A stretch of DNA of 64,000 bases, from positions 992,001 through 1,056,000 of the forward strand of contig NZ_CP142396.1 in the NCBI RefSeq assembly GCF_035934735.1, given 5' to 3'. The notes under the pieces are model-generated. The model saw only the letters and a program-made list of their open reading frames with translations, was not told the origin of the DNA and made no database searches. The position numbers and the translations under genes are program-made. The DNA is from Sedimentibacter sp. MB31-C6. Lineage in GTDB: Bacteria > Bacillota > Clostridia > Tissierellales > Sedimentibacteraceae. Below are positions 53,534 to 62,342 of this stretch, in pieces. How positions within the stretch are numbered: position 1 is the first letter of the stretch; each line of letters starts with the position of its first letter.

Positions 53534-54260
53534 ATACAAAAATTTTTTAATAATCTTATTTTGGATAATTATATGGGAGATATTTGCACTGATTATAAAT
53601 CAGGAGATTTATCTCCCTTCTCCTATTTCAACATTTCAGTCACTATATAAACTTTTATTTTCTCAAGATACTTATATAACTATATTATACAGTACATATC
53701 GAACTTTATTTGGATTTTTTATTTCTTGTATTTTAGGAATCATATTTGGATATTTCTGTGGCATTAATAAATATTTATTTGATTTATTTAATCCATTAGT
53801 AAGCGTAATTCGCACTATTCCAGTTATGTCAATTATTATAATTGCAATTATATGGTTTAAAGATACTAATGTTCCAATATTTGTTGCATTCCTAATGTGT
53901 TTTCCTATTATTTGGACAAATACAATATATGGTATTAAAGAAACAGATATAAAACTCTTACAAATGTGTAAGGTATATAATATTAGTAAAATTCATATTG
54001 TTAAATCAGTTTATTTTTACTCAGCTCTACCTTATATTAAGTCTGGAATGTTATCTGCATTAGGTATTAGTTGGAAAGTAACTTCTGCTGCTGAAGTATT
54101 AAGTTTACCTAAATATTCAATAGGCAGTCATCTTTATGATTCCAAGGTTTATTTAGAAATACCAGATTTATTTGCATGGACTCTTATTATTCTATTCTTA
54201 AGTATTTTATTTGAAAAAACTTTGAAATTATTATTCAAAATGGGAGACTCAAATGATTAG
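53508..54260 (+). CDS. ABC transporter permease (SsuC/TauC-like)
   Basis: A 250-residue membrane protein with about six helices and the EAA-type loop LLQMCKVYNISKIHIVKSVY preceding FYSALPYIKSGMLSALGISW, typical of BPD permeases of the nitrate/sulfonate class. It overlaps both neighbours (binding protein by 26 bases, ATPase by 8), so the three proteins are coupled in translation. Confidence 0.88.
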   Translation: MKNFIIQSKYKNFLIILFWIIIWEIFALIINQEIYLPSPISTFQSLYKLLFSQDTYITILYSTYRTLFGFFISCILGIIFGYFCGINKYLFDLFNPLVSVIRTIPVMSIIIIAIIWFKDTNVPIFVAFLMCFPIIWTNTIYGIKETDIKLLQMCKVYNISKIHIVKSVYFYSALPYIKSGMLSALGISWKVTSAAEVLSLPKYSIGSHLYDSKVYLEIPDLFAWTLIILFLSILFEKTLKLLFKMGDSND

Positions 54261-54933
54261 TTTTAAAAATATATCTAAAATATATAACGATTCATATATA
54301 CTTAAAAATTTCAATATAACATTTGATGATAATAAAATTACATGTTTATTTGGACCTTCTGGAGTTGGAAAAACAACCATTGCTAATATATTAGCAGGTT
54401 TGATTCAAGTAGACAGCGGTAATATAACAGGTACTGAAAATTCATTATACTCTTATGTTTTTCAAGAACCAAGACTTCTTAAATGGTATAGTGTTTATGA
54501 TAATATTGATTTTGTATTAAGAGATGTATATGAATTAGATGAACGAAAAAAAATAATAGAAAATTATATTAACATGGTTGAACTTTTTAATTACAAAGAT
54601 TATCTTCCAAAAAACCTAAGTGGAGGAATGGCACAAAGAGTTTCACTTGCCAGGGCCTTTGCATATCCTTCAAATATTTTAATAATGGATGAACCTTTTA
54701 AGGGCTTGGACTTAAAACTAAAAAAAGAAATGATACAATCATTTCTAAAATTGTGGAGCAAAAGTAAAAGAACAGTAATATTCATAACTCATGATATTGA
54801 AGAGGCTTCATCACTATCAGATACCATCTATTATATTAAAAACCATCCAGCTGAAATAATAAAAAAGATAAGCAAAAATAACGATATTAATAATGATGAA
54901 ATAAAAAAACTATTGTTAAATTTAAGTAGTTAA
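54253..54933 (+). CDS. ABC transporter ATP-binding protein (SsuB/TauB-like)
   Basis: A 226-residue ATPase: Walker A GPSGVGKTT near residue 37, Q-loop FQEPRLLKW, signature NLSGGMAQRVSLARAF, Walker B ILIMDEPFKGLD, and the switch His ITHDIEEA. All positions are intact. FQEPRLLPW-type text is usual for the sulfonate/nitrate/taurine group. Its 3' end overlaps convergently the Crp/Fnr gene by 12 bases. Confidence 0.92.
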   Translation: MISFKNISKIYNDSYILKNFNITFDDNKITCLFGPSGVGKTTIANILAGLIQVDSGNITGTENSLYSYVFQEPRLLKWYSVYDNIDFVLRDVYELDERKKIIENYINMVELFNYKDYLPKNLSGGMAQRVSLARAFAYPSNILIMDEPFKGLDLKLKKEMIQSFLKLWSKSKRTVIFITHDIEEASSLSDTIYYIKNHPAEIIKKISKNNDINNDEIKKLLLNLSS

Positions 54934-55596
54934 TTGTAAAAGCTTCTTCTTATCAGTTATTAGAATATTTCCTCTTTCTGTTTTTACATAACCTTCATTT
55001 TGAAAATACTTGAGCATACGACTTACAACCTCTCTGGCACTGCCTATATTCTTTGCTATATCTTCATGAGTAATATATAATGTATTTGATTTTTCTATGT
55101 TTGATTGTTCTAATAAAAATATAGCTAATCTTTTATCGAAACTCATAAATAGTACTTGTTCCATTATCCACATAACATCTGAAAACCTCGATAATGTTAT
55201 TTCATTAGTAAATTTTTGCACATAAATATTATTTTCACTTAATCTCATGTATATTTCTGATGGTATTAACAAAATCTCACTATTTTTTTCTGCTTCAATA
55301 TAAACATCAAAAGTAATATTATTTAAAGCGCATGAGGCAGACATTATACATACATCATCTTCAAACAGTCTGTATAATGTGACTTCCTTCCCGTTTTCTG
55401 AAAGTATAAAAGTTCTCAACTGGCCACTTTTAACTAAAATTAACCCTTTGCAATCATCTAATCCTTCATATACTATTTTGTTTTTTGGAAATGATTTTTT
55501 TTCTATATTGTCAATTAAATTTTTTTGTTCCCTTGAATTTAATTTAGTCCAAAATTCCAACCTATTTAACAAATTCAATTCATTGCCTTCAATCAT
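54922..55596 (-). CDS. Crp/Fnr-family transcriptional regulator
   Basis: A 224-residue regulator with an N-terminal cyclic-nucleotide-like beta barrel (GLILVKSGQLRTFILSENGK, EVTLYRLFEDDVCIMSASC) and a C-terminal winged helix (ITHEDIAKNIGSAREVVSRM, LKYFQNEGYVKTERGNILIT). SAREVVSR is the DNA-reading helix with the E..SR pattern of FNR-type proteins. There is no four-cysteine N-terminal cluster, so it is not an oxygen-sensing FNR of the classical kind. ATG 55596 after GGAGGTAATA. Adjacent to the transporter genes and the selenoprotein pair, each of which it could control. Confidence 0.87.
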   Translation of the reverse strand: MIEGNELNLLNRLEFWTKLNSREQKNLIDNIEKKSFPKNKIVYEGLDDCKGLILVKSGQLRTFILSENGKEVTLYRLFEDDVCIMSASCALNNITFDVYIEAEKNSEILLIPSEIYMRLSENNIYVQKFTNEITLSRFSDVMWIMEQVLFMSFDKRLAIFLLEQSNIEKSNTLYITHEDIAKNIGSAREVVSRMLKYFQNEGYVKTERGNILITDKKKLLQLTT

Positions 55597-55697
55597 TATT
55601 ACCTCCAAAAATTCTTGACTTTTTGTTAATTTATCATATCATATAATAATAGAACAATAAAGCATTACATAATTTTACATAATAATATTTTTACTTT

Positions 55698-55710
55698 GTG
55701 ACTATGTCAC
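55698..55710. promoter_or_regulatory. candidate Crp/Fnr-type operator
   Basis: GTGAC-TAT-GTCAC, a perfect 5-base dyad inside TTTGTGACTATGTCACTG, similar to the TGTGA...TCACA class of Crp/Fnr sites though one base shorter in the spacer. It lies between the divergent Crp/Fnr gene and the selenoprotein genes, 67 bases before the first selenoprotein ATG. Confidence 0.5.
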
Positions 55711-55776
55711 TGAATTATATGAATTAAAATGATATTATATGATTATAATAAAGAACAAAAGGAGGATAAGAATAAT

Positions 55777-56052
55777 ATGAATATTAAGTTAACTAAAGCT
55801 GCAAAAGAAAAATTAGTAGAACTTCAACAAAATAATGAACCAATTAAAATGAAAATAACAGGTTATTCCTGATGCGGTGCCGAATTTGGCATTGTTTCGG
55901 AGAAACAATTAGAAAATGAAAATTCTTATAATGTTGAAGGTATTGATATAATTGTATCTGAAGAATTAGAAGGTGCAGTTAAAGGGGCAGAAATAGATTA
56001 TCAAACAGGTTTCTTTAAAAAGGGTTTCGAAATCAAACCATTGTTTTCTTAG
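55777..56052 (+). CDS. HesB-like selenoprotein 1 (in-frame UGA = Sec32)
   Basis: A 91-residue product if the UGA at 55870-55872 is read as selenocysteine: MNIKLTKAAKEKLVELQQNN, then KITGYS-Sec-CGAEFGIVSEKQ, and EIDYQTGFFKKGFEIKP. Layout and size match the HesB/IscA-like fold, in which a cysteine of the central motif binds iron or an Fe-S cluster; Sec takes a place there, next to Cys33. The ribosome site AAAGGAGGATAAG is strong, the frame is open on both sides of UGA and the amino-acid text is conserved with the next gene through the UGA. A hairpin at the right distance follows. A conventional reading would stop after 31 residues. Function unproven. Confidence 0.88.
55891..55909 (+). promoter_or_regulatory. 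SECIS-like hairpin of selenoprotein 1
   Basis: ATTGTTTC, loop GGA, GAAACAAT: an 8-bp stem whose loop begins 27 bases after the UGA, within the usual distance of bacterial SECIS elements, with a G in the apical loop. The identical stem-loop recurs in the next gene. Confidence 0.75.
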
Positions 56053-56063
56053 GAGGGATATAA

Positions 56064-56366
56064 ATGATAAAATTCTCGATAACTGATAAAGCAAAGAAAA
56101 AAATGTCAGAATTACAAAGAGAAAATATCCCAATTAAATTGACTAAAATAAAAGTAGGTTGAAGTGGTTACTTTTATGGTATTGTTTCGGAGAAACAAAA
56201 AGAAAATGATATAATCTATGAAGTAGATGGATATAATATAATAGTTTCAAGTGATGCTGAAGATACTCTTGCTGAAGCTAAGATTGATTATCTAACTGGA
56301 TTTTTTAGAAAAACTTTTACAGTTAATCCTAAATATAAATCAACTGATAAAATTAATAACATTTAA
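56064..56366 (+). CDS. HesB-like selenoprotein 2 (in-frame UGA = Sec33)
   Basis: A 100-residue paralogue of the preceding gene if UGA at 56160-56162 is selenocysteine: MIKFSITDKAKKKMSELQRE, then KIKVG-Sec-SGYFYGIVSEKQ, and AKIDYLTGFFRKTFTVNP. Eleven bases separate it from the first gene, whose stop overlaps the ribosome site TAGGAGGG. Unlike the first copy there is no cysteine after Sec but SG, closer to the usual HesB-like selenoprotein pattern, so the two may have different roles or work as a heterodimer. The selenocysteine machinery is outside this window. Confidence 0.88.
56181..56198 (+). promoter_or_regulatory. SECIS-like hairpin of selenoprotein 2
   Basis: TTGTTTC, loop GGA, GAAACAA: a 7-bp stem, its loop 27-29 bases after the UGA, the same distance as in the first gene. 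The bases from ATTGTTTC to GAAACAA are identical in both genes. Confidence 0.75.
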
Positions 56367-56502
56367 TAAAAATATGTTGACAATTTTACTCTCTTTTATT
56401 ATTATATAATTTAATTATATAATAATGCGATGAAACTTTTAACTGTATAAATTAACAGAAATCGATAATAGAATAAAAAGCAAATTGGATTAAGGTATTA
56501 TC

Positions 56503-56543
56503 GCAGGTTTCTCATCATTTAGATGGGATTACCTGCTTTTTTT
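56503..56543 (+). terminator. terminator of the selenoprotein pair
   Basis: GCAGGT...ACCTGC with inner CTCATC/GATGGG pairing, followed by eight Ts. It lies 137 bases after the second selenoprotein stop. Confidence 0.75.
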
Positions 56544-56595
56544 AAGATAAATAAATAATGTTACTACTAACCTACAGCATCGAAAAGAGGATAAT

Positions 56596-56877
56596 ATGTA
56601 TAAACTATGGGCAAAGAAAATTAAAAATAACAAAATTATTTCTTCTCTGAATATAAAGAACGATGAAAATTTATCACCTTTAGAAAAAAGAGAAAAATGT
56701 TTTAAAGAAATATGCCAAAAATTTGATATTAGTGTACCTTTGTGGTTATCAAAACATAACTTTGAGTTCAATGAATTCAAATATGTTACTTTTTATCCAA
56801 ATGACTTTATTGATGAAATCGACTTTGATAAACTAGAAATAGAAATGATTGATGACGGTAAAAAAAATAAAAAATAA
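56596..56877 (+). CDS. conserved clostridial hypothetical protein
   Basis: A 93-residue soluble protein (MYKLWAKKIKNNKIISSLNI) with KCFKEICQKFDISVPLWLSK and FYPNDFIDEIDFDKLEIEMI. I recall similar short proteins in many Clostridia, but no function. AAAAGAGGATAAT lies before ATG. It has its own terminator and is in the same direction as the selenoprotein genes. Confidence 0.7.
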   Translation: MYKLWAKKIKNNKIISSLNIKNDENLSPLEKREKCFKEICQKFDISVPLWLSKHNFEFNEFKYVTFYPNDFIDEIDFDKLEIEMIDDGKKNKK

Positions 56878-56896
56878 AATATTCTTACTTAATTCA

Positions 56897-56940
56897 AAAG
56901 CAGATCTGCCTAAAAATTTGACAGAGCTGCTTTATTCTTT
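56897..56940 (+). terminator. terminator of the 93-residue protein gene
   Basis: AAAGCAG-TCTG pairs with CAGA-CTGCTTT (one mismatch) and is followed by a T-rich stretch. Confidence 0.65.
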
Positions 56941-56998
56941 TTACAAGTTTAGACTATATTATCCTAATAAAAATATATAACAATCTTTTCAATAATCT

Positions 56999-57289
56999 CT
57001 AAAGTCCAAATCCATTATCAAAGTTAAATTGATATAATACTACAAGTAATAAGAAAAACCATAAAAGTGTATCTAATTCTATTCCAGTATCACATTGACA
57101 TACAATACAAACTAAAATTAAAAAGAAAAATAAAAGAGAAGAATCTATTCCTCTATCTCCAGCTACTCTATCACGGATTCTTGGAACACATGGTTGATTA
57201 ATTGGTCCCCTTCCATAGTCATGTTGAGCATTTATATCTTCATTTACATCTTTTACTTCAACAATATTTTCATGTTTACAACTATCCAT
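56999..57289 (-). CDS. hypothetical protein with hydrophobic C-terminal half
   Basis: A 96-residue protein. Residues 1-48 are charged with two Cys and one His pair (MDSCKHENIVEVKDVNEDIN; PRIRDRVAGDRG); residues 50-90 are hydrophobic (SLLFFFLILVCIVCQC and LLWFFLLLVVLYQF). This leucine/phenylalanine-rich tail resembles small spore-associated proteins of Clostridia and Bacilli, a guess only. AGGAGGTAATT directly precedes ATG. Confidence 0.6.
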   Translation of the reverse strand: MDSCKHENIVEVKDVNEDINAQHDYGRGPINQPCVPRIRDRVAGDRGIDSSLLFFFLILVCIVCQCDTGIELDTLLWFFLLLVVLYQFNFDNGFGL

Positions 57290-57610
57290 AATTACCTCCT
57301 AAAAATCATAAACTTTTTATTTATTATATTCAGCGTAAATATATATGTTAAATTATATTAATAATAAAAGATAAAATTTCCATATAAATAATTATGAACA
57401 GAAAAATACAAATTTTTATTATTTCCTCGGAAATAATAAAAATTTATTATTTTTTGTCGTTTAATAAGTTTATTAATGCAAATTATAATCAAAAATCCAA
57501 ATAATAGTCTATACATATTTAAGACAATAACTAATAAAAAAATATATGCATATTATTACTAAATTTAGAAATAATACTATTATATTTAAGCTTAAGGAGG
57601 ATAATAATTT
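57290..57610. other. non-coding gap
   Basis: Very AT-rich 320 bases between divergent genes. The only structure is the hairpin at 57411-57444. No further gene or promoter can be named. Confidence 0.4.
57411..57444. repeat. perfect 16-bp hairpin in AT-rich gap
   Basis: AATTTTTATTATTTCC, loop TC, and its exact complement. It lies between divergent genes, far from any stop codon, so it is unlikely to be a normal terminator; a regulator site or fossil transposon end is possible. Confidence 0.5.
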
Positions 57611-57808
57611 ATGGATAAATTCGCTTTAGTAATAGTTATTATAGGAGCAATAAACTGGGGTCTAATAGCATTATTTCAATTTGATCTCGTTGCTGCTATA
57701 TTCGGAGGACAAACTGCAATTTTTAGCCGTTTGGTGTATGGACTAGTAGGATTAGCAGGTTTATACTGCATCACATTATTGTTCAATGAACGAGAAAGAA
57801 TTGACTGA
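57611..57808 (+). CDS. DUF378 family membrane protein
   Basis: A 65-residue protein with two membrane helices: FALVIVIIGAINWGLIALFQ and SRLVYGLVGLAGLYCITLLF, with the INWGL and YxLVGLAGLY motifs of DUF378. The family is widespread in Firmicutes with unknown role. AAGGAGGATAATAATTT precedes ATG. It ends in TGA, showing that TGA is a normal stop in this genome. Confidence 0.92.
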   Translation: MDKFALVIVIIGAINWGLIALFQFDLVAAIFGGQTAIFSRLVYGLVGLAGLYCITLLFNERERID

Positions 57809-57862
57809 TTTATACTCTTTAGTCAGCTAAAGTTACGTAAGTATCTAGAAAATTATATAACT

Positions 57863-57899
57863 AAAAAGATAATCCAGAATAATTCTGGATTATCTTTTT
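57863..57899. terminator. bidirectional terminator between DUF378 and tldE
   Basis: A perfect 17-bp stem (AAAAAGATAATCCAGAA and its complement) with loop TAA. The arms give T-runs on both strands, fitting the two convergent genes. Confidence 0.85.
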
Positions 57900-57903
57900 G
57901 ATA

Positions 57904-59256
57904 TTACTCGCCAGCCACAGCAAGCTTTTTAATTTTCAATGATGGTGAACCAATATACGCTCCTCCAGGAAGGCTAAATTTCAAATCTGTTCCCACTTCT
58001 TCGATATTTTTTAACATTTCAAAGTAATTTCCTGCAACTGTAATTTGCTCTATTGGTCTTTTGATTTTACCTCCTTCTATTTCATATCCTAAAGCTGCTA
58101 ATGAAAAGTCTCCTGAAATAGAGTTAAGTCCAGAATGAAGACCTTGTAATTCCGTTATTAAGATACCTTTATCTATAGAAGATAACAACTCTTCATAAGT
58201 TTTATTTCCTTTTTCTACATAAAAGTTCGTTGGAGATATGTCAATTGACGACTTATAAGAACCTTTACTAGCATTTCCAGTTGTTTCAACTCCATCTTTC
58301 TTTGCTGTTTTTAAATTATGTAGATATGTTTTTAGTACACCTTTATCAATTACCTTTTTATATTTACATGCAACACCTTCTCCATCAAAAGACTGTGATG
58401 CAAGTCCTTCAACCATAAAAGGATCATCAACTAAACTAAACTTATCACTTCCTATTTTTTTATTTATTTTACCTTTTAACAAGGATAAATCTTTTTGTAC
58501 ACTTTCTGCAGAAAAAATCCCAGCAAATGCTTCCAACAAATCTGCAGCAGCATTGTTTCGTAGCAAAATAGTATAGTCTCCGGATTTAATGGAAGATGCT
58601 CCTAACATTGAAATAGCTTCTTTTACTGCTTCTCCTGCAATTTCTTTTGGATTGAATTTAGAAAAATCATTCCCAGTTCTATATGCTAATCCTGTTTTTA
58701 TATCTTCCCCATCTCTAGCTACAACAACAATATAAGTATAGGCGATATTACTTTTATCATGAAGGTATAATCCCTTAGTATTTGAAATTATTGTTTCTCC
58801 ATACCCATCACCATAAACACAATTCTCTACTGATACAATTCGCTTATCTTGATTAAATGCTTCTTCTTCAAGTGCTTTTACAAATTGTATTTTATCAACT
58901 TCAAGAATATTTTGAAGATTTTCATTATAATTATTTACTTTTTTATATTCCTTAGAACCTTGATAAATTACTTCCTCATCATCAGAATCTATAACCTGAG
59001 CATTCTCTATTGCTCCTTTTACTAAAAGATCTATAGATGATTCATCTACCTTCTCAGTATATGAATATCCCATCTTACCATTATAAACTCCCCTTAAGGA
59101 TAATCCTTCACTTTCAGATAAACTATATCCATCAAGCTCTTTTTCAAATACTTTTAACGATAAACTATTTCCACCAGAATAGTATACTTCCATATCTTTC
59201 ATTCCTTGTTCTTTACCTAACAAGAATATTTTTTCTATCAACGAATTCATATTCAT
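57904..59256 (-). CDS. pmbA: TldE/PmbA-type protease partner
   Basis: A 450-residue protein of the TldE/PmbA half of the TldD-TldE metalloprotease: DMEVYYSGGNSLSLKVFEKE and LSLRGVYNGKMGYSYTEKVD near the N-terminus, YKSSIDISPTNFYVEKGNKT and FSLAALGYEIEGGKIKRPIE near the C-terminus. It lacks the HExxxH metal motif, as expected for this subunit. The pair degrades unfolded peptides and in other bacteria matures modified peptides. Start directly abuts the tldD stop. Confidence 0.93.
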   Translation of the reverse strand: MNMNSLIEKIFLLGKEQGMKDMEVYYSGGNSLSLKVFEKELDGYSLSESEGLSLRGVYNGKMGYSYTEKVDESSIDLLVKGAIENAQVIDSDDEEVIYQGSKEYKKVNNYNENLQNILEVDKIQFVKALEEEAFNQDKRIVSVENCVYGDGYGETIISNTKGLYLHDKSNIAYTYIVVVARDGEDIKTGLAYRTGNDFSKFNPKEIAGEAVKEAISMLGASSIKSGDYTILLRNNAAADLLEAFAGIFSAESVQKDLSLLKGKINKKIGSDKFSLVDDPFMVEGLASQSFDGEGVACKYKKVIDKGVLKTYLHNLKTAKKDGVETTGNASKGSYKSSIDISPTNFYVEKGNKTYEELLSSIDKGILITELQGLHSGLNSISGDFSLAALGYEIEGGKIKRPIEQITVAGNYFEMLKNIEEVGTDLKFSLPGGAYIGSPSLKIKKLAVAGE

Positions 59257-60647
59257 TATTTTTCACCTTCCCTTCCACCTACAGTAATTTCAGATACCCT
59301 TATCATAGGCTGGCCTACATTCGTTGGTATACTTCCACTTACAGAACCGCACATCCCCTGCCCATAAGATAAATTATTTCCTACCATATCTATTTTATTT
59401 AATATATCCGTTCCTTTACCTATTAACGTTGCACCTCTTACAGGCTCCTTTATTTTGCCATTTTCAACTAAATAACCCTCCATTACAGCAAAATTAAACT
59501 CTCCTGTACTTGGATTTACAGAACCTCCACCCATATATTTTGCATAAATTCCCTTTTCAGTATTAGATATAATCTCTTCTGGTGAAGATTTCCCTTTATC
59601 TATAAAGGTATTTGACATACGTGAAGTTGGTGGAAACCTATAGGATTGTCTTCTACTTGAACCAGTAATATCCATTTTCATTCTTCTTGAATTCAATTTA
59701 TCTATCATGTACCCTCTAAGAATACCATTTTCAATAAGAACATTCCTCTTAGATTGAGTACCTTCATCATCTATATTAAATGAACCCCATTCATTAGGTA
59801 TAGTTCCATCATCTATTGCAGTTACAAGTGGCGAGGCAATTTGTTGACCTATTTTATCACTAAAAACTGACAATCCTTTAGCAACTGAAGTAGCTTCCAA
59901 TCCATGACCACAAGCTTCATGAAATATAACTCCGCCAAATCCATTATCAATAATAACTGGCATTCTTCCACTTGGGCTGTACTTAGCATTTACCATTGTT
60001 ACAGCTATCCTAGACGCTTCTTTAGCATATTTATCAACATCTAAATTTTCGAAAAATTCATAGCCTTTACTTGCACCTGGTCCTAAAAATCCAGATTGCA
60101 TTTCTTCATTTTTTGATGCTATAGAAGAAATACCCAATCTAGAGCGAACACGAGAATCTTCCTTCCATAATCCTTCTGAATTCGCAATCATAACATTTTG
60201 AACATAATCAGTATAATTTACTGAAACTTGAGTAATCAAATCGTCATAATTATATGCTATATTATAGGCTTGACGCATTAGTTCAACCTTTTTTGTTTTA
60301 GCAACAGAATTAGGATCTTTTTGAATATTATTTACATTGATAATATCTGATTTTTCTAAATTAATGATTATATCACCACTGCTTCCTTCAATAGCTGCAG
60401 CCGCCTTCTTAGCTGTAGATATGAGTGTATCACTGTCGGATTTGTTAGTGTATGCATAAATGCTGTTAAATCCCTTGAATATTCTTATGCCTACACCATA
60501 ATCTCTTCCTGACATTGTACTCTCTACCTTGCCTCCTATCATTAATATTCCGTTGTTGGTTCTATCTTCTACAAATATCTCTGCGAAGTCACCACCAGTT
60601 GATAAAGCAGCAGTAAGTGTATTTTCAATTAATTGTTTATTTAACAT
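59256..60647 (-). CDS. tldD: TldD metalloprotease subunit
   Basis: A 463-residue protein with the catalytic motif GVIFHEACGHGLEATSVAKG (HExxxH near residues 241-246) and the conserved opening GGDFAEIFVEDRTNNGI and DYGVGIRIF. It forms a heterodimeric protease with the TldE-like protein, the active-site groove lying in this subunit. The gene shares its last base with the start of the partner gene, so the two are strictly coupled. Confidence 0.95.
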   Translation of the reverse strand: MLNKQLIENTLTAALSTGGDFAEIFVEDRTNNGILMIGGKVESTMSGRDYGVGIRIFKGFNSIYAYTNKSDSDTLISTAKKAAAAIEGSSGDIIINLEKSDIINVNNIQKDPNSVAKTKKVELMRQAYNIAYNYDDLITQVSVNYTDYVQNVMIANSEGLWKEDSRVRSRLGISSIASKNEEMQSGFLGPGASKGYEFFENLDVDKYAKEASRIAVTMVNAKYSPSGRMPVIIDNGFGGVIFHEACGHGLEATSVAKGLSVFSDKIGQQIASPLVTAIDDGTIPNEWGSFNIDDEGTQSKRNVLIENGILRGYMIDKLNSRRMKMDITGSSRRQSYRFPPTSRMSNTFIDKGKSSPEEIISNTEKGIYAKYMGGGSVNPSTGEFNFAVMEGYLVENGKIKEPVRGATLIGKGTDILNKIDMVGNNLSYGQGMCGSVSGSIPTNVGQPMIRVSEITVGGREGEK

Positions 60648-60724
60648 TTAATCACTCCTTATTATTCATTTATAATATTTTACCATATTTTCCTTAAAGT
60701 ATTAATAATTTTTTTAAATAATAA

Positions 60725-60798
60725 AAGAGGAGATTCTTCCAGCTACTCTCAAAATGATAGTACATTCTGAGCATAAGCGAAGAATCTCCAGACCTCTT
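60725..60798. repeat. nested hairpin repeat unit
   Basis: Outer arms GGAGATTCTT and AAGAATCTCC, inner arms CTCAAAATG and CATTCTGAG (one mismatch). The minus-strand text AGATTCTTCGCTTATGCTCA is a common intergenic repeat type in clostridial genomes, from memory. It lies between tyrS and tldD and might also slow transcription; no long T-run. Confidence 0.5.
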
Positions 60799-60903
60799 GA
60801 TATTCCTTGGTATTTAATATATCACTAATCAATATTTTTAAATTAATTCCATTAATTTTTTAGATATACTAACGAAAATGGAATAATAACAATAACTACT
60901 AAA

Positions 60904-62136
60904 TTAAATCAATTTAATTCTGTGGTATACTTTCTTGCCTTTTTTAATCATTAATTTTCCGTCTTCAAAATCTGATTTTGAAACTGTTGAACCTACATCT
61001 CCTACTATATTATCATTAACTGATACTCCAGATTGTTCGATTAACCTTCTGCCTTCACTCTTTGATTTAATAAGGTTTGCTTTTACCATAAGGTCTATTA
61101 CTGTCATACCATCTCCAAGCTCATCAGCTGTAAGCTCTGTAGATGGAATGTTCTCAGAATCTGCACTTCCCCCAAATAATGCTCTTGCAGCATCCTGTGC
61201 CTTAACAGCATCCTCTTCCGAATGAATAAGCTTAGTAACCTCATATGCAAGAATTTCTTTTGCTTTATTAATTTCAGCTCCTTCTAAGCTTCCAAGTCTT
61301 CTAACTTCATCCATTGGAATGAATGTTAATAATGCAAGACATTTTTCAACATCAGCATCATCGATGTTTCTCCAGTACTGATAAAATTCGTATGGTGTAG
61401 TTTTGTTTCTATCTAACCAAAGGGCTCCCTTTTCAGTCTTGCCCATTTTCTTACCTTCACTGTTTGTCAACAATGAAAATGTCATACCGTATAACTGTTT
61501 TCCTGACTTTCTCCTTGTTAATTCGATACCGCCTATGATGTTAGACCATTGGTCATTACCACCAAACTGCATTTTACAGTCATATTTCTGATTTAAAACA
61601 TAGAAATCATAGGATTGCATCAACATGTAACCAAATTCAAAGAATGTAAGTCCTTGTTCCATTCTATTTTTGTAACATTCTGCAGTTAGCATTCTGTTAA
61701 CTGAAAAGTGAACTCCTACTTCACGCATAAATTCAAGAAAGTTTAAAGGTAAAAGCCATTCTGCATTATTATCCATGATTGCTTTATCATCAGAAAAATC
61801 TAAAAATTTCTCAAATACTTTTTTAAAATTTTCTCCATTTCGAGTAATTATCTCTTGTGTCATTATAGAGCGCATACCTGTTCTGTCGCTGGGATCACCA
61901 ATCATAGTGGTTCCTCCACCAATTAGAGCTATTGGTTTATGACCATATTTTTGCATTATAGACATAACCATTATTTGTATATAATGACCTATATGCAAAC
62001 TATCAGCAGTAGGGTCAAAACCTATATAAAATGTTACAGATTCTTTTCCTAAGAGTTCTCTAATTTCATCTTCATGAGTACATTGCTCTAAATATCCTCT
62101 TTCTTTTAACACATCAAATACATTTTCCTTATTCAT
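60904..62136 (-). CDS. tyrS: tyrosine--tRNA ligase
   Basis: A 410-residue class I synthetase. The HIGH motif is in [10 protein letters not shown] (residues 48-51), the tyrosine pocket in [13 protein letters not shown] and [13 protein letters not shown], and the KMSKS-type motif KKMGKT near residue 231. The C-terminal 65 residues are an S4 RNA-binding domain ([20 protein letters not shown]). It is preceded by a T-box leader specific for tyrosine, so it is induced when tRNA-Tyr is uncharged. Confidence 0.96.
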   Translation of the reverse strand: MNKENVFDVLKERGYLEQCTHEDEIRELLGKESVTFYIGFDPTADSLHIGHYIQIMVMSIMQKYGHKPIALIGGGTTMIGDPSDRTGMRSIMTQEIITRNGENFKKVFEKFLDFSDDKAIMDNNAEWLLPLNFLEFMREVGVHFSVNRMLTAECYKNRMEQGLTFFEFGYMLMQSYDFYVLNQKYDCKMQFGGNDQWSNIIGGIELTRRKSGKQLYGMTFSLLTNSEGKKMGKTEKGALWLDRNKTTPYEFYQYWRNIDDADVEKCLALLTFIPMDEVRRLGSLEGAEINKAKEILAYEVTKLIHSEEDAVKAQDAARALFGGSADSENIPSTELTADELGDGMTVIDLMVKANLIKSKSEGRRLIEQSGVSVNDNIVGDVGSTVSKSDFEDGKLMIKKGKKVYHRIKLI

Positions 62137-62157
62137 AATTTAACCTCCATTATATAA

Positions 62158-62342
62158 AAAAGGGCTTTTCTCCATAAAGGACGAAAAACCCGTGGTACCA
62201 CCTTAATTTACACATATGTGCCTTATACTGATTTAACGTTCAGATATTCCGCTATGGTTTCCCACAGTAACTCCAGAGCCGTAATTCACATCTTGTACTA
62301 TGAACCTTTCACCACCCAGTTCACTCTCTAATTTTGTAACCA
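62158..62342 (-). promoter_or_regulatory. T-box riboswitch (tRNA-Tyr) with terminator
   Basis: On the minus strand the T-box core AAGGTGGTACCACGGG lies at 62189-62204. The specifier codon TAC is at 62297-62295, in the stem I text CATAGTACAAGATG. The 3' part GGGTTTTTCG...AAAAGCCC followed by a T-run is the terminator that competes with the antiterminator. It directly precedes tyrS. Confidence 0.93.

Noticed and set aside
55870-56162. UGA read as tryptophan, or two short pairs of split genes, instead of selenocysteine
   Set aside because: TGA ends other genes here (for example DUF378 at 57806-57808) and tryptophan is coded by TGG throughout. The 3' pieces lack starts, and a hairpin follows each UGA at equal distance.
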